A DNA stretch of 64,000 bases from Polynucleobacter sp. MG-Unter2-18 (GTDB lineage: Bacteria > Pseudomonadota > Gammaproteobacteria > Burkholderiales > Burkholderiaceae), in contig NZ_CP061302.1 of assembly GCF_018687675.1 (NCBI RefSeq), forward strand, positions 1,314,192 through 1,378,191, written 5' to 3'. Shown in pieces: positions 47,945-57,260 of the stretch. The notes below the pieces were generated by a model. That model did not search any database. It was not told the DNA's origin and worked only from the letters and a program-made list of their open reading frames with translations. The translations under genes and the position numbers were made by a program. Numbering within the stretch: the first letter of the stretch is position 1; each line of letters begins with the position of its first letter.

Positions 47945-49199
47945 AACGCAATGCCTCCGCAGGCTGAACTTGAGCAGCTCGGCGACTTGGGTACAAGGTG
48001 GCCAGTACAGAAAGGCCAAAAGCCATTAGGCCAACAGTAAGGACATCAGACAAACGAACGTCCGATGGCAGCTCACTAATAAAGTACACATCGCGAGGCA
48101 AGAATCGTACACGGAAGATAGCTTCAATTGCAGGAACGATCACATCAATATTTAAAGCAATCAGGAGACCCAAGCCAACACCGGCTAGAGAGCCTAGCAA
48201 ACCAATCGCTAAACCTTGCACCAAGAAGATTCGCTGAATGAGTCCAGGACTTGCGCCCATGGTTCTTAAGATCGCAATATCAGCTTGCTTCTCATTTACT
48301 GTCATTACTAGAGTAGATACCAAATTAAAAGCAGCAACCGCAATAATCAAGGTCAAAATGATGAACATCATCTTACGTTCAGTTTGAACAGCAGCAAACC
48401 AATTGCGATTGGAGCGCGACCAGTCGCTCACCCACAACGCTTGTGGCACAACCTGAGCTAATTCAGAAGCTATCTCTGGTGCGCGTTGCATATCATCGAG
48501 CTTCACGCGTAAACCCGATGGATCTTGCAAGCGCAGTAAAGCAGCGGCATCCCTCCAATGCATGATGGCTAAAGAGCTGTCGTATTCATAATGACCACTA
48601 TCCACGATGCCGACGACTTGTAATGTTCGCATTCTGGGCATAGCGCCTGCCGGTGTGAGATCACTTTCTGGCACTATTAAATTCACACGATCACCAAGGC
48701 GAGCACCAACCATATTGGCAAGCTGTGCACCTAAAGCAACCCCAAAAGCGCCTGGCTTTAAATCATCGATGCTGCCGGCGACGAACTGCTTTGGCAAATC
48801 AGAGACCTTACCCTCATCACTTGGCAGCACCCCACGAATAGATACACCACGCATCACATTCTCACGACTGAGTAAACCTTGCGAGGCGACCATTGGGGCG
48901 ACACCCACAACGTGGGGCTGGGCAGCTACCTTCAGTGCAATCGGCTCCCAATTCGCTAAACCATCTGGGGCAGTAATCTCCACATGAGAAAGAACGGATA
49001 ACATGCGGTCGCGCACTTCCTTCTGAAAACCATTCATGACTGAGAGCACCACTATCAGGGCGGCGACGCCCAAAGCGATACCTGCAGTGGAGATTCCAGA
49101 AATAAAAGAAAGGAAGCCATCACGCTTACCTACCGTCTTGCGACGCTTGGATCGGGTATAACGCAGGCCAATTTCTAGCTCAATAGGAAGTCTCAACAT
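47937..49199 (-). CDS. lolC: Lipoprotein-releasing ABC transporter permease LolC/LolE
   Basis: This inner-membrane permease partners LolD to extract lipoproteins. The 420-residue protein has the family start [42 protein letters not shown] segment (first membrane helix followed by a large periplasmic domain at about 50-260) and three C-terminal helices of the FtsX fold ([27 protein letters not shown]). There is only one permease gene beside lolD, as in bacteria with a single LolF-type subunit; LolC versus LolE versus LolF cannot be separated by eye. It is divergent from the rpfE-like gene. Confidence 0.92.
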   Translation of the reverse strand: MLRLPIELEIGLRYTRSKRRKTVGKRDGFLSFISGISTAGIALGVAALIVVLSVMNGFQKEVRDRMLSVLSHVEITAPDGLANWEPIALKVAAQPHVVGVAPMVASQGLLSRENVMRGVSIRGVLPSDEGKVSDLPKQFVAGSIDDLKPGAFGVALGAQLANMVGARLGDRVNLIVPESDLTPAGAMPRMRTLQVVGIVDSGHYEYDSSLAIMHWRDAAALLRLQDPSGLRVKLDDMQRAPEIASELAQVVPQALWVSDWSRSNRNWFAAVQTERKMMFIILTLIIAVAAFNLVSTLVMTVNEKQADIAILRTMGASPGLIQRIFLVQGLAIGLLGSLAGVGLGLLIALNIDVIVPAIEAIFRVRFLPRDVYFISELPSDVRLSDVLTVGLMAFGLSVLATLYPSRRAAQVQPAEALRYE

Positions 49200-49245
49200 A
49201 CTTACAGTTTAGTGAATTAAACGAGCAAACCAATGGATTCTGTAA

Positions 49246-50226
49246 ATGCCACCTAAAATCAGGGGAATGACTGCTAATTTGATCTCCCAAACAAGTACTT
49301 TGCGACGCTTTACCCTGATGGTGTCAGGGGAAGATGCTATTGACGCTGGATTAGAGCGAGATACCCCGCCCAGCGGACTTCCGCAAGAGCGCTTTCTACT
49401 GGGTGATCGACTGCCGATTGCCCCAGTCTTACTATTAGGCCAAAGCGACCTCACAGTTAACCCAAATGAAGTGATTGTCTGTCTACAGCCAGTCCACCTT
49501 CATGCCACCCGAGATCATTTAATCCTCATGGCTCAAAATCAGATTGATCTGACAGCAAATGAATCCGCCAACTTGCTACAAGTTGCCCTCCCCTTTATCG
49601 AAGAAGATTTTAGAAACAAGGTGTTATTTCAGGGACAGCGTGATTGGTTTATTCCAGCAGGTCCATTTATCAGTCTTGCAACGCACTCTATTGATCAAGC
49701 GCATGGTCGTAATATTGATTGGTGGATGCCGCGCGATACAAACGTGACTGGAGTTGCTAAGCTCTGGCGAAAACTCCAAAATGAAATTCAAATGCTTTGG
49801 CACATTGATCCGGTCAATCAGGAACGCGAACAACGTGGATATCCCAGCATCAACTCCTTATGGATTAGCGGTATCGGTAAACTAGCTGATATTCAGACTC
49901 CTCCATTGCTGGAGAATGTGAATCAGCTATATGGCGATCACCCCCTCTTGGTTGGGTTAGCCAAATATCTTGCAATCCCTCAGCAGCGTGAGATTGATTT
50001 CTCAAACTTACAAAATACCTTTGCGTGGCTTGATCGTCCTGAGGTTATTTGGGACAGCTTGAGAACAGCCCTTTTAAGTAAAGAGTTAGATGAAATCGAA
50101 GTGATCGATTTTCCTCAGGGTCAAACTCGCCACAGAATCCTCACAGCCAAGGACTTAAACAAAAAATCATGGGCCTTCTGGAAAAAATCAGAACCTTTAA
50201 CTTGGCAAGAAATCATTTCAGTATGA
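49246..50226 (+). CDS. RpfE-like conserved protein upstream of recJ
   Basis: The function is not known. The 326-residue soluble protein has no signal peptide or membrane segment. Landmarks are DRLPIAPVLLLGQSDLTVNPNEVIVCLQPVHLHATRDHLIL, the middle YRDWFIPAGPFISLATHS-like region and INSLWISGIGKLADIQ, which recall the family named after Xanthomonas RpfE and placed beside recJ in several proteobacteria. That family has a phosphoglycerate mutase-like fold by some annotations; I cannot confirm it here. Start ATG 49246 or the ATG at 49267. It overlaps the recJ start by 4 bp (ATGA). Confidence 0.7.
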   Translation: MPPKIRGMTANLISQTSTLRRFTLMVSGEDAIDAGLERDTPPSGLPQERFLLGDRLPIAPVLLLGQSDLTVNPNEVIVCLQPVHLHATRDHLILMAQNQIDLTANESANLLQVALPFIEEDFRNKVLFQGQRDWFIPAGPFISLATHSIDQAHGRNIDWWMPRDTNVTGVAKLWRKLQNEIQMLWHIDPVNQEREQRGYPSINSLWISGIGKLADIQTPPLLENVNQLYGDHPLLVGLAKYLAIPQQREIDFSNLQNTFAWLDRPEVIWDSLRTALLSKELDEIEVIDFPQGQTRHRILTAKDLNKKSWAFWKKSEPLTWQEIISV

Positions 50227-51968
50227 ATCTTTTTTCTCAGCGCCCCTTTTCTGATCGCACGGCTAGCTGGTTACAGCAAAGTGGTCTGCATCCCCTATTA
50301 GCAAGGCTGTATGCAGCTCGTGGCATTGATAAACCAGAAGAGCTATCTTTAGATCTAAAGCAACTACTCTCACCAGTAGAGCTAAAGAACTGCATTAATA
50401 CTGCCGCCTTACTGGCCGATATTTTGGAGCGTAAAGAATCCATGCTGGTAGTGGCAGACTATGACTGTGATGGCGCTACTGCATGTGCTGTTGCTTTGCG
50501 TGGATTGAAGATGTTGGGTGGGCCAGATACTCCTATTCAGTTTTTGGTACCCAATCGTTTTACGATGGGCTATGGACTCACTCCAGAGGTAGTTGATCTT
50601 GCTGCTCAACAAAACCCCAAACCTAAATATCTCATCACTGTTGATAACGGCATTGCTAGCGAAGCTGGGGTAGACCGGGCTCGCGAACTGGGCATGGAAG
50701 TCATCGTGACTGACCACCACCTGCCAGGTGATCGACTGCCCAAAGCCACTGCAATAGTTAATCCGAATCAACCAGGCTGTAGCTTCCCAAGCAAAGCGCT
50801 TGCTGGTGTCGGCGTCATGTTCTATTTATTAGTTGCTCTACGAGCAGAACTTCGCAAGCGTGGAAAATTTACTGCTGAGACTCAACCTAAGATTGAGAGT
50901 CTATTGGATCTCGTAGCCTTAGGTACCGTAGCGGATGTGGCACAGCTTGATCGCAATAATCGCATCTTGGTTTCTAATGGTCTTAAACGCATTCGCACAG
51001 GAGTATCGCAAGCTGGTATTCAGGCACTATTCCAGGCGGCTGTACGCGATCCTCGCAAGGCCAATACTTTTGACTTGGGTTTTGCTATAGGGCCTCGCTT
51101 AAACGCAGCAGGACGTCTAGCGGACATGACTTTAGGCATTCGCTTATTGATTTGCGATAAGCCCGAAGAAGCCATTGAGTTAGCTTACGAACTTGATCGC
51201 ATTAATCGCGAGCGGCGTGTGATTGAAGGCGGCATGCAAGAAGCTGCTCTCGCCCATCTCGCTGAAGATCAATTAGCAGGCACTATGGCAGAGCGTTCCA
51301 GTATCTGCCTTTGGAATCCAGAGTGGCATCAGGGAGTAGTTGGCATCGTCGCTTCGCGCCTGAAAGAACGATTTAATCGTCCCGCAATTGTCTTCGCTCC
51401 AGCTGATGGTGCTAGCGGAGAAGAATTGCGTGGCTCTGGTAGATCATTGACAGGCTTTCATCTACGTGATGCCTTGGATATTGTTTCTAAGCGCGAGCCT
51501 GGCTTAATTCTGAAGTTTGGTGGTCATGCCATGGCGGCAGGCCTCAGTATTAGAAAAGCTGATTTTGAAAAGTTTGACACCGTGTTTCAGCAGGTTGCTA
51601 ATGGCTTACTCAATGATGAATTGCTAGAGCGTCGCCATATTCATGATGGACCACTGGATCTATCTGAATTCACACCCGAAACCGGCGATCTCTTGGCTGA
51701 AGAAATCTGGGGGCAAGGCTTTCCTCAACCCATTTTTTATGGTGAATTTGAGATTGGACAGCAAAGCCTAATGAAAGAAAAACACCTGCGTCTGCAGCTT
51801 CGTCCAATTGGCATCGGTCCATTGGCTAGCAAGCCATTTACTGGAGTCTGGTTTAACCATACCCAATCCTTGCCAGCCAAGGCCAAGCTGGCCTATCGCC
51901 TAGTCACCGACCGTTTTCAAGGGCAGGCACGCGTACAACTCATGATTGAGGCCCACGACGAGGCTTAG
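50223..51968 (+). CDS. recJ: Single-stranded-DNA-specific exonuclease RecJ
   Basis: RecJ degrades single-stranded DNA 5' to 3' in recombination and mismatch repair. The protein of 581 residues has the DHH-family motifs [29 protein letters not shown] and [12 protein letters not shown], then the DHHA1 part with [18 protein letters not shown] [14 protein letters not shown] and the C-terminal OB domain. The ATG at 50223 gives the usual N-terminus ([18 protein letters not shown]) and overlaps the upstream stop in ATGA; the longer frame from 50169 is a shadow. Confidence 0.96.
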   Translation: MNLFSQRPFSDRTASWLQQSGLHPLLARLYAARGIDKPEELSLDLKQLLSPVELKNCINTAALLADILERKESMLVVADYDCDGATACAVALRGLKMLGGPDTPIQFLVPNRFTMGYGLTPEVVDLAAQQNPKPKYLITVDNGIASEAGVDRARELGMEVIVTDHHLPGDRLPKATAIVNPNQPGCSFPSKALAGVGVMFYLLVALRAELRKRGKFTAETQPKIESLLDLVALGTVADVAQLDRNNRILVSNGLKRIRTGVSQAGIQALFQAAVRDPRKANTFDLGFAIGPRLNAAGRLADMTLGIRLLICDKPEEAIELAYELDRINRERRVIEGGMQEAALAHLAEDQLAGTMAERSSICLWNPEWHQGVVGIVASRLKERFNRPAIVFAPADGASGEELRGSGRSLTGFHLRDALDIVSKREPGLILKFGGHAMAAGLSIRKADFEKFDTVFQQVANGLLNDELLERRHIHDGPLDLSEFTPETGDLLAEEIWGQGFPQPIFYGEFEIGQQSLMKEKHLRLQLRPIGIGPLASKPFTGVWFNHTQSLPAKAKLAYRLVTDRFQGQARVQLMIEAHDEA

Positions 51969-51996
51969 ACTGGAATAACCCCCTTATAATCTGGGG

Positions 51997-53101
51997 ATGG
52001 AAGCCGAACAACTCAATATTATTTCAAATACCCTGTCCGATCTGCTCACCCGTGAGCAAGCACTTCGGGGGTATCTTTGACTTCGAAGTAAAGTCACGAC
52101 GCCTTACTGAAGTGAATTCAATTCTTGAAGATCCGACCATCTGGGATGATCAAAAGAAAGCACAAGCCCTCGGCAAAGAGAAGAAATTGCTCGATGGTGT
52201 TGTTGCAACCCTCACCGATTTGAATAGCAATATCACTGGCGCCCTCGAATTATTCGACATGGCTAAAGAAGAAAGTGATTTTGAAACTATTGCTGCTATC
52301 GAACAAGATGTTGAGAGCTATAGCAAGATCATTCATGATCTTGAGTTCCGCCGCATGTTCCATAACGAAATGGATTCTTGCAATTGCTTTATCGATGTTC
52401 AAGCTGGCGCAGGTGGAACAGAGGCTTGCGACTGGGCCAGCATACTTCTGCGTCAGTACCTTAAATATTGCGAGCGCAAAGGCTACAAAACAGAAATCCT
52501 AGAAGAATCCGATGGTGATGTAGCCGGTATCAAGAGCGCCACCATCAAGGTCGATGGTGAATATGCTTACGGACACTTGCGCTCAGAGACTGGTGTGCAC
52601 CGTTTAGTACGCAAGTCACCTTTTGATTCCTCCAATGGTCGCCACACTTCGTTTGCCAGTATCTACGTATACCCAGAGATTGATGACTCGATTGAGATTG
52701 ACGTTAATCCAGCAGATATTCGTACCGACACCTATCGCGCCTCAGGTGCGGGTGGTCAGCATATTAATAAAACCGACTCTGCTGTTCGCTTAACCCACCT
52801 GCCCACCGGAATCGTGGTGCAGTGTCAGAATGACCGAAGCCAGCACCGCAACAGAGCCGAAGCGATGACGATGCTCAAGTCACGCCTGTACGAGCATGAG
52901 ATGCAAAAACGTCGTGCAGAACAAGATAAGCTTGAAGCCAGCAAAACCGATGTGGGCTGGGGTCATCAGATTCGCTCCTACGTGCTGGATCAAAGTCGCA
53001 TCAAAGACTTACGCACTAACGTTGAGATCTCAAATACACAAAAAGTATTAGATGGTGATCTTGATGCCTTTATTGAAGCTAGCCTGAAGCAAGGCGTTTG
53101 A
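51997..53101 (+). CDS. prfB: Peptide chain release factor 2, with programmed +1 frameshift
   Basis: RF2 terminates translation at UGA and UAA. The gene is read in two frames. ATG at 51997 opens 27 codons (MEAEQLNII ... LRGYL) that stop at an in-frame TGA at 52078-52080; a +1 slip on CTT (52075-52077) continues at 52079 with DFEVKSRRL to 53101, giving about 367 residues. The classical signals are present: an SD-like CGGGGG, then TATCTTTGAC. The product carries the SPF stop-recognition tripeptide ([14 protein letters not shown]) and the GGQ motif ([12 protein letters not shown]). It follows recJ and is followed by lysS. Confidence 0.97.
52067..52081 (+). promoter_or_regulatory. prfB autoregulatory frameshift site
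   Basis: CGGGGG lies three bases before CTT-TGA-C, the conserved slip site. When RF2 is scarce the ribosome pauses at the UGA and shifts +1, making more RF2. The weak-termination context (UGA followed by C) is also present. Confidence 0.95.
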
Positions 53102-53135
53102 TTCATTACCCCTATTCCAGTTATTAATATTCCAT

Positions 53136-54692
53136 ATGAACGATCCAGTGAATTCAACTCCTAACCAAGCTACAGCCACTGAAGCTGTGGATGAAAACCA
53201 TATCATCGCCGAGCGTCGTGAGAAATTAGCCAAGTTACGCGAAGGCGGTATCGCGTTTCCGAACGACTTCGTACCGACCCATTTAGCTACAGATCTTCAT
53301 ACTCACTACGACAGTCTTACTAAAGAGGAATTGGCCGCTAAGAAAGTACATGTCAAAGTGGCTGGCCGCATGGTACTCAAGAGGGTGATGGGTAAGGCCA
53401 GCTTTGCCACCATTCAAGATCGTAGTGGCCAGATTCAGTTCTACATTAATGACGAAATCAGCGGTGCTGATATTCATGGTGCATTCAAGCACTGGGATAT
53501 GGGAGACTTTATCTCCGCTGAAGGTCATTTATTCAAGACCAATAAAGGTGAGCTCTCTGTTGAATGCAGCAAGCTACGCCTGCTGAGCAAGTCTTTACGT
53601 CCACTGCCAGATAAGTTTCATGGTCTATCAGACCTAGAGACCAAGTATCGCCAACGTTACGTTGACTTGATCGTCAATCCAGAAAGTCGCAATACTTTCA
53701 GAGCTCGCAGCAATACGATTGCTTCTTTGCGTCGCCACATGCTCGATGCAGACTTCATGGAAGTGGAAACACCCATGCTCCATCCGATTCCTGGTGGCGC
53801 AACTGCTAAGCCCTTCATTACGCACCACAATGCTTTGGATATGCAGATGTTCTTGCGCATTGCGCCAGAGCTGTACTTGAAGCGCCTTGTGGTTGGCGGC
53901 TTTGAGCGTGTGTTTGAAATTAATCGTAACTTCCGTAATGAGGGTGTTAGCCCACGTCACAATCCAGAATTCACGATGATGGAATTCTATGCAGCCTATA
54001 CCGATTACAGCTGGTTGATGGATTTTACGGAGAACTTAATTCGTTCTGCTGCAATGGATGCGCAAGGTACTGCTGTTCTAACCCACCAAGGTCGTGAACT
54101 GGATCTCAGTAAACCTTTTCAGCGCTTAACAATTACTGAAGCCATCCTGAAATATTGTGGCCAATCAAACAAGAGCTATGAAGCAGCTCAATTAGAAGAT
54201 GCTGCATTCATTCGCGCTGAATTGAAAAAAGGTGGCGAGAATCCAGACTCCCCTACACTCAAGAACGCCGGCATTGGCGCTCTTCAATTAGCCCTATTTG
54301 AATTGGTAGCTGAGTCACATCTTTGGGAGCCAACCTACATCATCGATTACCCAATCGAAGTCAGCCCTCTTGCCCGTGAATCCGATACCCGTCCTGGCAT
54401 TACCGAGCGCTTTGAGCTATTCATTACCGGCCGTGAAATCGCCAACGGCTTCTCAGAGTTAAATGATGCCGAAGATCAAGCCAATCGCTTCCGTAAGCAA
54501 GTAGAGCAAAAAGAAGCGGGTGATGAAGAGGCGATGTACTTTGACCATGACTTCATTCGCGCTCTGGAATACGGCATGCCTCCGACTGGTGGTTGCGGTA
54601 TTGGTATTGACCGCTTAGTCATGCTGCTAACTGACGTACCCAATATTCGTGATGTGATTTTGTTTCCACATCTACGTCGCGAAGAAGAGTAA
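53136..54692 (+). CDS. lysS: Lysyl-tRNA synthetase, class II
   Basis: LysS charges tRNA-Lys. The 518-residue protein has an N-terminal OB-fold anticodon-binding domain ([34 protein letters not shown]) and a class II catalytic core with motif 1 near [31 protein letters not shown], motif 2 [20 protein letters not shown] and motif 3 [14 protein letters not shown]. The length is standard. It follows prfB by 34 bp; the pairing prfB-lysS is well known. A terminator closes the unit at 54721. Confidence 0.98.
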   Translation: MNDPVNSTPNQATATEAVDENHIIAERREKLAKLREGGIAFPNDFVPTHLATDLHTHYDSLTKEELAAKKVHVKVAGRMVLKRVMGKASFATIQDRSGQIQFYINDEISGADIHGAFKHWDMGDFISAEGHLFKTNKGELSVECSKLRLLSKSLRPLPDKFHGLSDLETKYRQRYVDLIVNPESRNTFRARSNTIASLRRHMLDADFMEVETPMLHPIPGGATAKPFITHHNALDMQMFLRIAPELYLKRLVVGGFERVFEINRNFRNEGVSPRHNPEFTMMEFYAAYTDYSWLMDFTENLIRSAAMDAQGTAVLTHQGRELDLSKPFQRLTITEAILKYCGQSNKSYEAAQLEDAAFIRAELKKGGENPDSPTLKNAGIGALQLALFELVAESHLWEPTYIIDYPIEVSPLARESDTRPGITERFELFITGREIANGFSELNDAEDQANRFRKQVEQKEAGDEEAMYFDHDFIRALEYGMPPTGGCGIGIDRLVMLLTDVPNIRDVILFPHLRREEE

Positions 54693-54720
54693 GTAGTTAG
54701 AACACCTTCTCCGTAAATCA

Positions 54721-54753
54721 AAAGCCGCAGAATTCAAACTCTGCGGCTTTTTT
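54721..54753 (+). terminator. Intrinsic terminator after lysS
   Basis: AAAGCCGCAGA (54721-54731) pairs with TCTGCGGCTTT (54740-54750) around an 8-nt loop and is followed by TTT. It ends the rpfE-like/recJ/prfB/lysS unit and, being A-rich at the other side, may also end osmC from the opposite strand. Confidence 0.9.
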
Positions 54754-54773
54754 CTTGACTACATCAGGAAGGG

Positions 54774-55226
54774 TTAAGTAGTTGGATATAACTTCGTGCT
54801 CTCGCTGTCAATGACAGTCACATTCACCGGAATACCAAGACTCACACTAGAAGATACAGTACAGAAGTCCTGAAACTGAGCCAATACGCGCTCAAGATTC
54901 TCAAGGGTATTACCCGGAACGCCAATCCGAATCTCCACGTTTATAGTCAATATGCGTAAGCGGTTTTCAGCGTTTCTACCGATTTCACAACTGGCCTTTG
55001 TTTCGATTGGCTCAGGATTTTGCTTAAACTTTCTGAGCGCAAAGAGCAGTGAATCAGACAAGCAATTCGCTACACCAGCCAATAAGAACTGTGATGGTGT
55101 AGCGCCTTGTGATTTTCCCAGGGGTGGTGGCTCATCGCCATAAACAGGATCACGCTCTTCGTTGTAATAAATAGCAAATTGGTAATCAGCTTGCTGAACT
55201 AGTCTTACTGAAGGATCGCTACTCAT
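54774..55226 (-). CDS. OsmC family protein (thiol peroxidase-like)
   Basis: OsmC/Ohr-fold proteins reduce organic hydroperoxides through two cysteines; many are of unknown substrate. The 150-residue protein has the family helix with the peroxidatic-type cysteine (FLLAGVANCLSDSLLFAL, Cys55) and a second cysteine in FQDFCTVSSSVS, plus GATPSQFLLAG. The conserved pair is present, so peroxidase activity is plausible. It is one of a group of separately transcribed minus-strand genes and converges with lysS. Confidence 0.85.
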   Translation of the reverse strand: MSSDPSVRLVQQADYQFAIYYNEERDPVYGDEPPPLGKSQGATPSQFLLAGVANCLSDSLLFALRKFKQNPEPIETKASCEIGRNAENRLRILTINVEIRIGVPGNTLENLERVLAQFQDFCTVSSSVSLGIPVNVTVIDSESTKLYPTT

Positions 55227-55254
55227 AAAAACTCCAATAACTTAAAACACTATC

Positions 55255-55740
55255 TTAATAGATAGCAGGAATTAACTTTTTGACCCTACGCTGGTAGTCT
55301 CGATAATCTGGAAAACGCTCTACCAACCAGACTTCCTCCCGCCTTGCTTTGACATCAAATAAGAAAAATAGGCCAATGGCATAGATCAAGATATAAATAC
55401 CGGGGAAGATGAGTAGCCAAGCAAGTGCTGCTAAGAGCACCCCAAAGTAGATCGGGTGCCTTACAAGTTGATATAAGCCGTTTTGAATCAGAATGGCATT
55501 GTTTTTTGGGCAAGGCAGAGGGGTGAGATTTTTACCGAGATTAATCACGGCAATTACCATGATTAAAGTAGCTAGCAAGCCAATCGCAATGCCACAAGAC
55601 TGGAGAATGGAAGCAAGGGGTTCGGAGCTGATTAAAAGAGAACCTTGTGGGCCGAACAAGATCAGGCCAATCAGAATTCCCTGTATCACCACATACCATG
55701 CACCTCTCTCAAAGATCGATTGATGTGGCGATGAAGTCAT
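55255..55740 (-). CDS. Membrane isoprenylcysteine/phospholipid methyltransferase family protein
   Basis: This is a small integral membrane SAM-dependent methyltransferase-like protein of the ICMT/PEMT superfamily. The 161 residues show about four hydrophobic segments and the family signature near the C-terminus: NGLYQLVRHPIYFGVLLAALAWLL followed by KARREEVWLVERFPDYRDYQRRVKKLIP. Bacterial members have no firmly known substrate. It begins 40 bp after the small membrane protein gene on the same strand. Confidence 0.85.
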   Translation of the reverse strand: MTSSPHQSIFERGAWYVVIQGILIGLILFGPQGSLLISSEPLASILQSCGIAIGLLATLIMVIAVINLGKNLTPLPCPKNNAILIQNGLYQLVRHPIYFGVLLAALAWLLIFPGIYILIYAIGLFFLFDVKARREEVWLVERFPDYRDYQRRVKKLIPAIY

Positions 55741-55780
55741 GGCGTGGCCTTATGAAGATAAGACCACAGTCTAGCTTGAA

Positions 55781-56053
55781 TTAGTACGTTAATGCCTTAT
55801 TAAAGTGCTCATCAATGCTAGCCTCGTCTTGGGTCAACACATGTTGTGCAATCAGGAAAACCCCTGAAATAAAGCTGAGGCAAACTAGCACCCCAAAAGC
55901 ATGATATTGATTTAGGCCACTCTGATTCAGGGCATTGAGATACAGGGCGCTATCCAGGGCCAGGTGGGTGGATAAGCTCAGTAGAGCCAAACCCAAAAAT
56001 ATCTGGATGATGGTTAAAAATAAGGGCTTTTGGACTTTGGGCTTAGCAGACAT
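55781..56053 (-). CDS. Small two-helix membrane protein of unknown function
   Basis: I do not recognise the family. About 90 residues with two hydrophobic segments (LFLTIIQIFLGLALLSLSTHLALD and HAFGVLVCLSFISGVFLIAQHVL), a basic N-terminus and an acidic tail. I chose the ATG at 56053 because GAGAGAA lies 8 bp upstream; an ATG seven codons earlier (56074) is possible. It is divergent from the ferredoxin-NADP reductase gene. Confidence 0.65.
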   Translation of the reverse strand: MSAKPKVQKPLFLTIIQIFLGLALLSLSTHLALDSALYLNALNQSGLNQYHAFGVLVCLSFISGVFLIAQHVLTQDEASIDEHFNKALTY

Positions 56054-56203
56054 AGGATTCTCTCGATTAGGCATAAAAGAATCATAGGGGGCTAGCCTAC
56101 ATAAGTAAAAGAATCCCTTTTTATAAGCTAAATACTTTTTTATCTATAGAACCATCCCTAGAATGAGGATAATTGGGTTTTACACCCTCAATAATTCGTA
56201 TTT

Positions 56204-56980
56204 ATGGCTGCCTACAACACTGAAACCGTTCTCACTGTTCATCACTGGAATGACACCCTGTTTAGCTTTACAACCACCAGAAACAAAGGTTTACGCTTCC
56301 GTAGCGGCCATTTCTTGATGATTGGTTTAGAAGTTGAAGGCAAGCCATTAGTTCGCGCCTACAGTGTGGCGAGCCCTAATTATGAAGAGCATTTAGAGTT
56401 TTTAAGTATCAAAGTTCAAGATGGCCCCCTCACCTCTCGTCTTCAGAAGATTCAGGTAGGTGACCCCGTTTTGGTGAGCGAGAAATCCGTGGGCACCCTA
56501 GTCATAGATGACTTGAACCCAGGAAAACACCTTTACTTATTTAGCACCGGGACAGGATTGGCGCCTTTCATGAGCATTATTCGTGATCCGGATACTTATG
56601 AGAAGTTTGAGAAAGTAGTCTTGATTCATGGTGTTCGTTTAGTAAGCGAGCTGGCTTACGGTGATTACATTAAAGATGAGCTCACTCAAGACGAATATAT
56701 TGGCGAAATCATTCGCGAGAAATTAATCTACTACCCAACAGTGACGCGCGAGGCTTTTAAACACACTGGTCGCTTAACTACCGCGATTGAGTCAGGCCAA
56801 CTATTTAAAGATATTGGCTTACCCCCATTAGATCCAGCAGTCGATCGCGCCATGATCTGCGGTAGCCCATCCATGCTAAAAGAAACTGCTGAGATGCTCG
56901 ATTCCAAGGGCTTCAAGGTATCCCCTAGCCTTGGTCAATTGGGTGACTATGTATTTGAGCGCGCATTCGTAGAAAAGTAA
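56204..56980 (+). CDS. fpr: Ferredoxin/flavodoxin-NADP+ reductase
   Basis: Fpr moves electrons between NADPH and ferredoxin or flavodoxin, for example in oxidative stress and Fe-S assembly. The 258-residue protein has the FAD-binding motif VRAYSVASPNYEEHLEFLSIKV with the RxYS signature, GPLTSRLQKIQVGD, and the NADP-binding half STGTGLAPFMSIIRDP ... MICGSPSMLKETAEML, ending in the conserved ...YVFERAFVEK tail of the bacterial subclass. It is monocistronic. Confidence 0.93.
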   Translation: MAAYNTETVLTVHHWNDTLFSFTTTRNKGLRFRSGHFLMIGLEVEGKPLVRAYSVASPNYEEHLEFLSIKVQDGPLTSRLQKIQVGDPVLVSEKSVGTLVIDDLNPGKHLYLFSTGTGLAPFMSIIRDPDTYEKFEKVVLIHGVRLVSELAYGDYIKDELTQDEYIGEIIREKLIYYPTVTREAFKHTGRLTTAIESGQLFKDIGLPPLDPAVDRAMICGSPSMLKETAEMLDSKGFKVSPSLGQLGDYVFERAFVEK

Positions 56981-57042
56981 AAAGCCTATATACCCAAAAG
57001 TAATTTAGTTATCGCTATATGTTTCTTGTGGATATATAGACA

Positions 57043-57079
57043 CCTTGGTAAATTAACCCTAACAAGATATTTACCAAGG
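57043..57079 (+). promoter_or_regulatory. Inverted repeat that would hide the ribosome binding site of the 54-codon gene
   Basis: CCTTGGTAAAT (57043-57053) is exactly complementary to ATTTACCAAGG (57069-57079) around a 15-nt loop. The right arm contains the AAGGA ribosome binding site of the gene starting at 57087. If transcribed, the hairpin would block initiation until opened by heat, a ligand, a protein or a second RNA. As DNA it could equally be an operator. Confidence 0.6.
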
Positions 57080-57086
57080 AATTGAG

Positions 57087-57251
57087 ATGTCCCCTGTCCG
57101 AGAGCACTACAACCCGATCATTACGCAGTTATTGCGTGAACATGATCGCTTGCCACATGAGAATGTGGCTGAACGAAAAAACTTCCAACGCAGAATTCTG
57201 TTCTTGATGACCACTATCAAGATGGAAGAGTTTGAGGACTCTTACAGTTAA
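57087..57251 (+). CDS. Conserved-looking 54-residue protein of unknown function
   Basis: This short gene has ATG with AAGGA 7 bp upstream and reads SPVREHYNPIITQLLREHD, then RLPHENVAERKNFQRRILFL and MTTIKMEEFEDSYS. It is a charged, helical, soluble peptide with no signal or membrane segment and good codon use; I do not recognise the family. It is convergent with the YeiH gene, 9 bp apart. Its ribosome binding site lies in the inverted repeat at 57043-57079. Confidence 0.65.
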   Translation: MSPVREHYNPIITQLLREHDRLPHENVAERKNFQRRILFLMTTIKMEEFEDSYS

Positions 57252-57260
57252 AAGTCTTTC

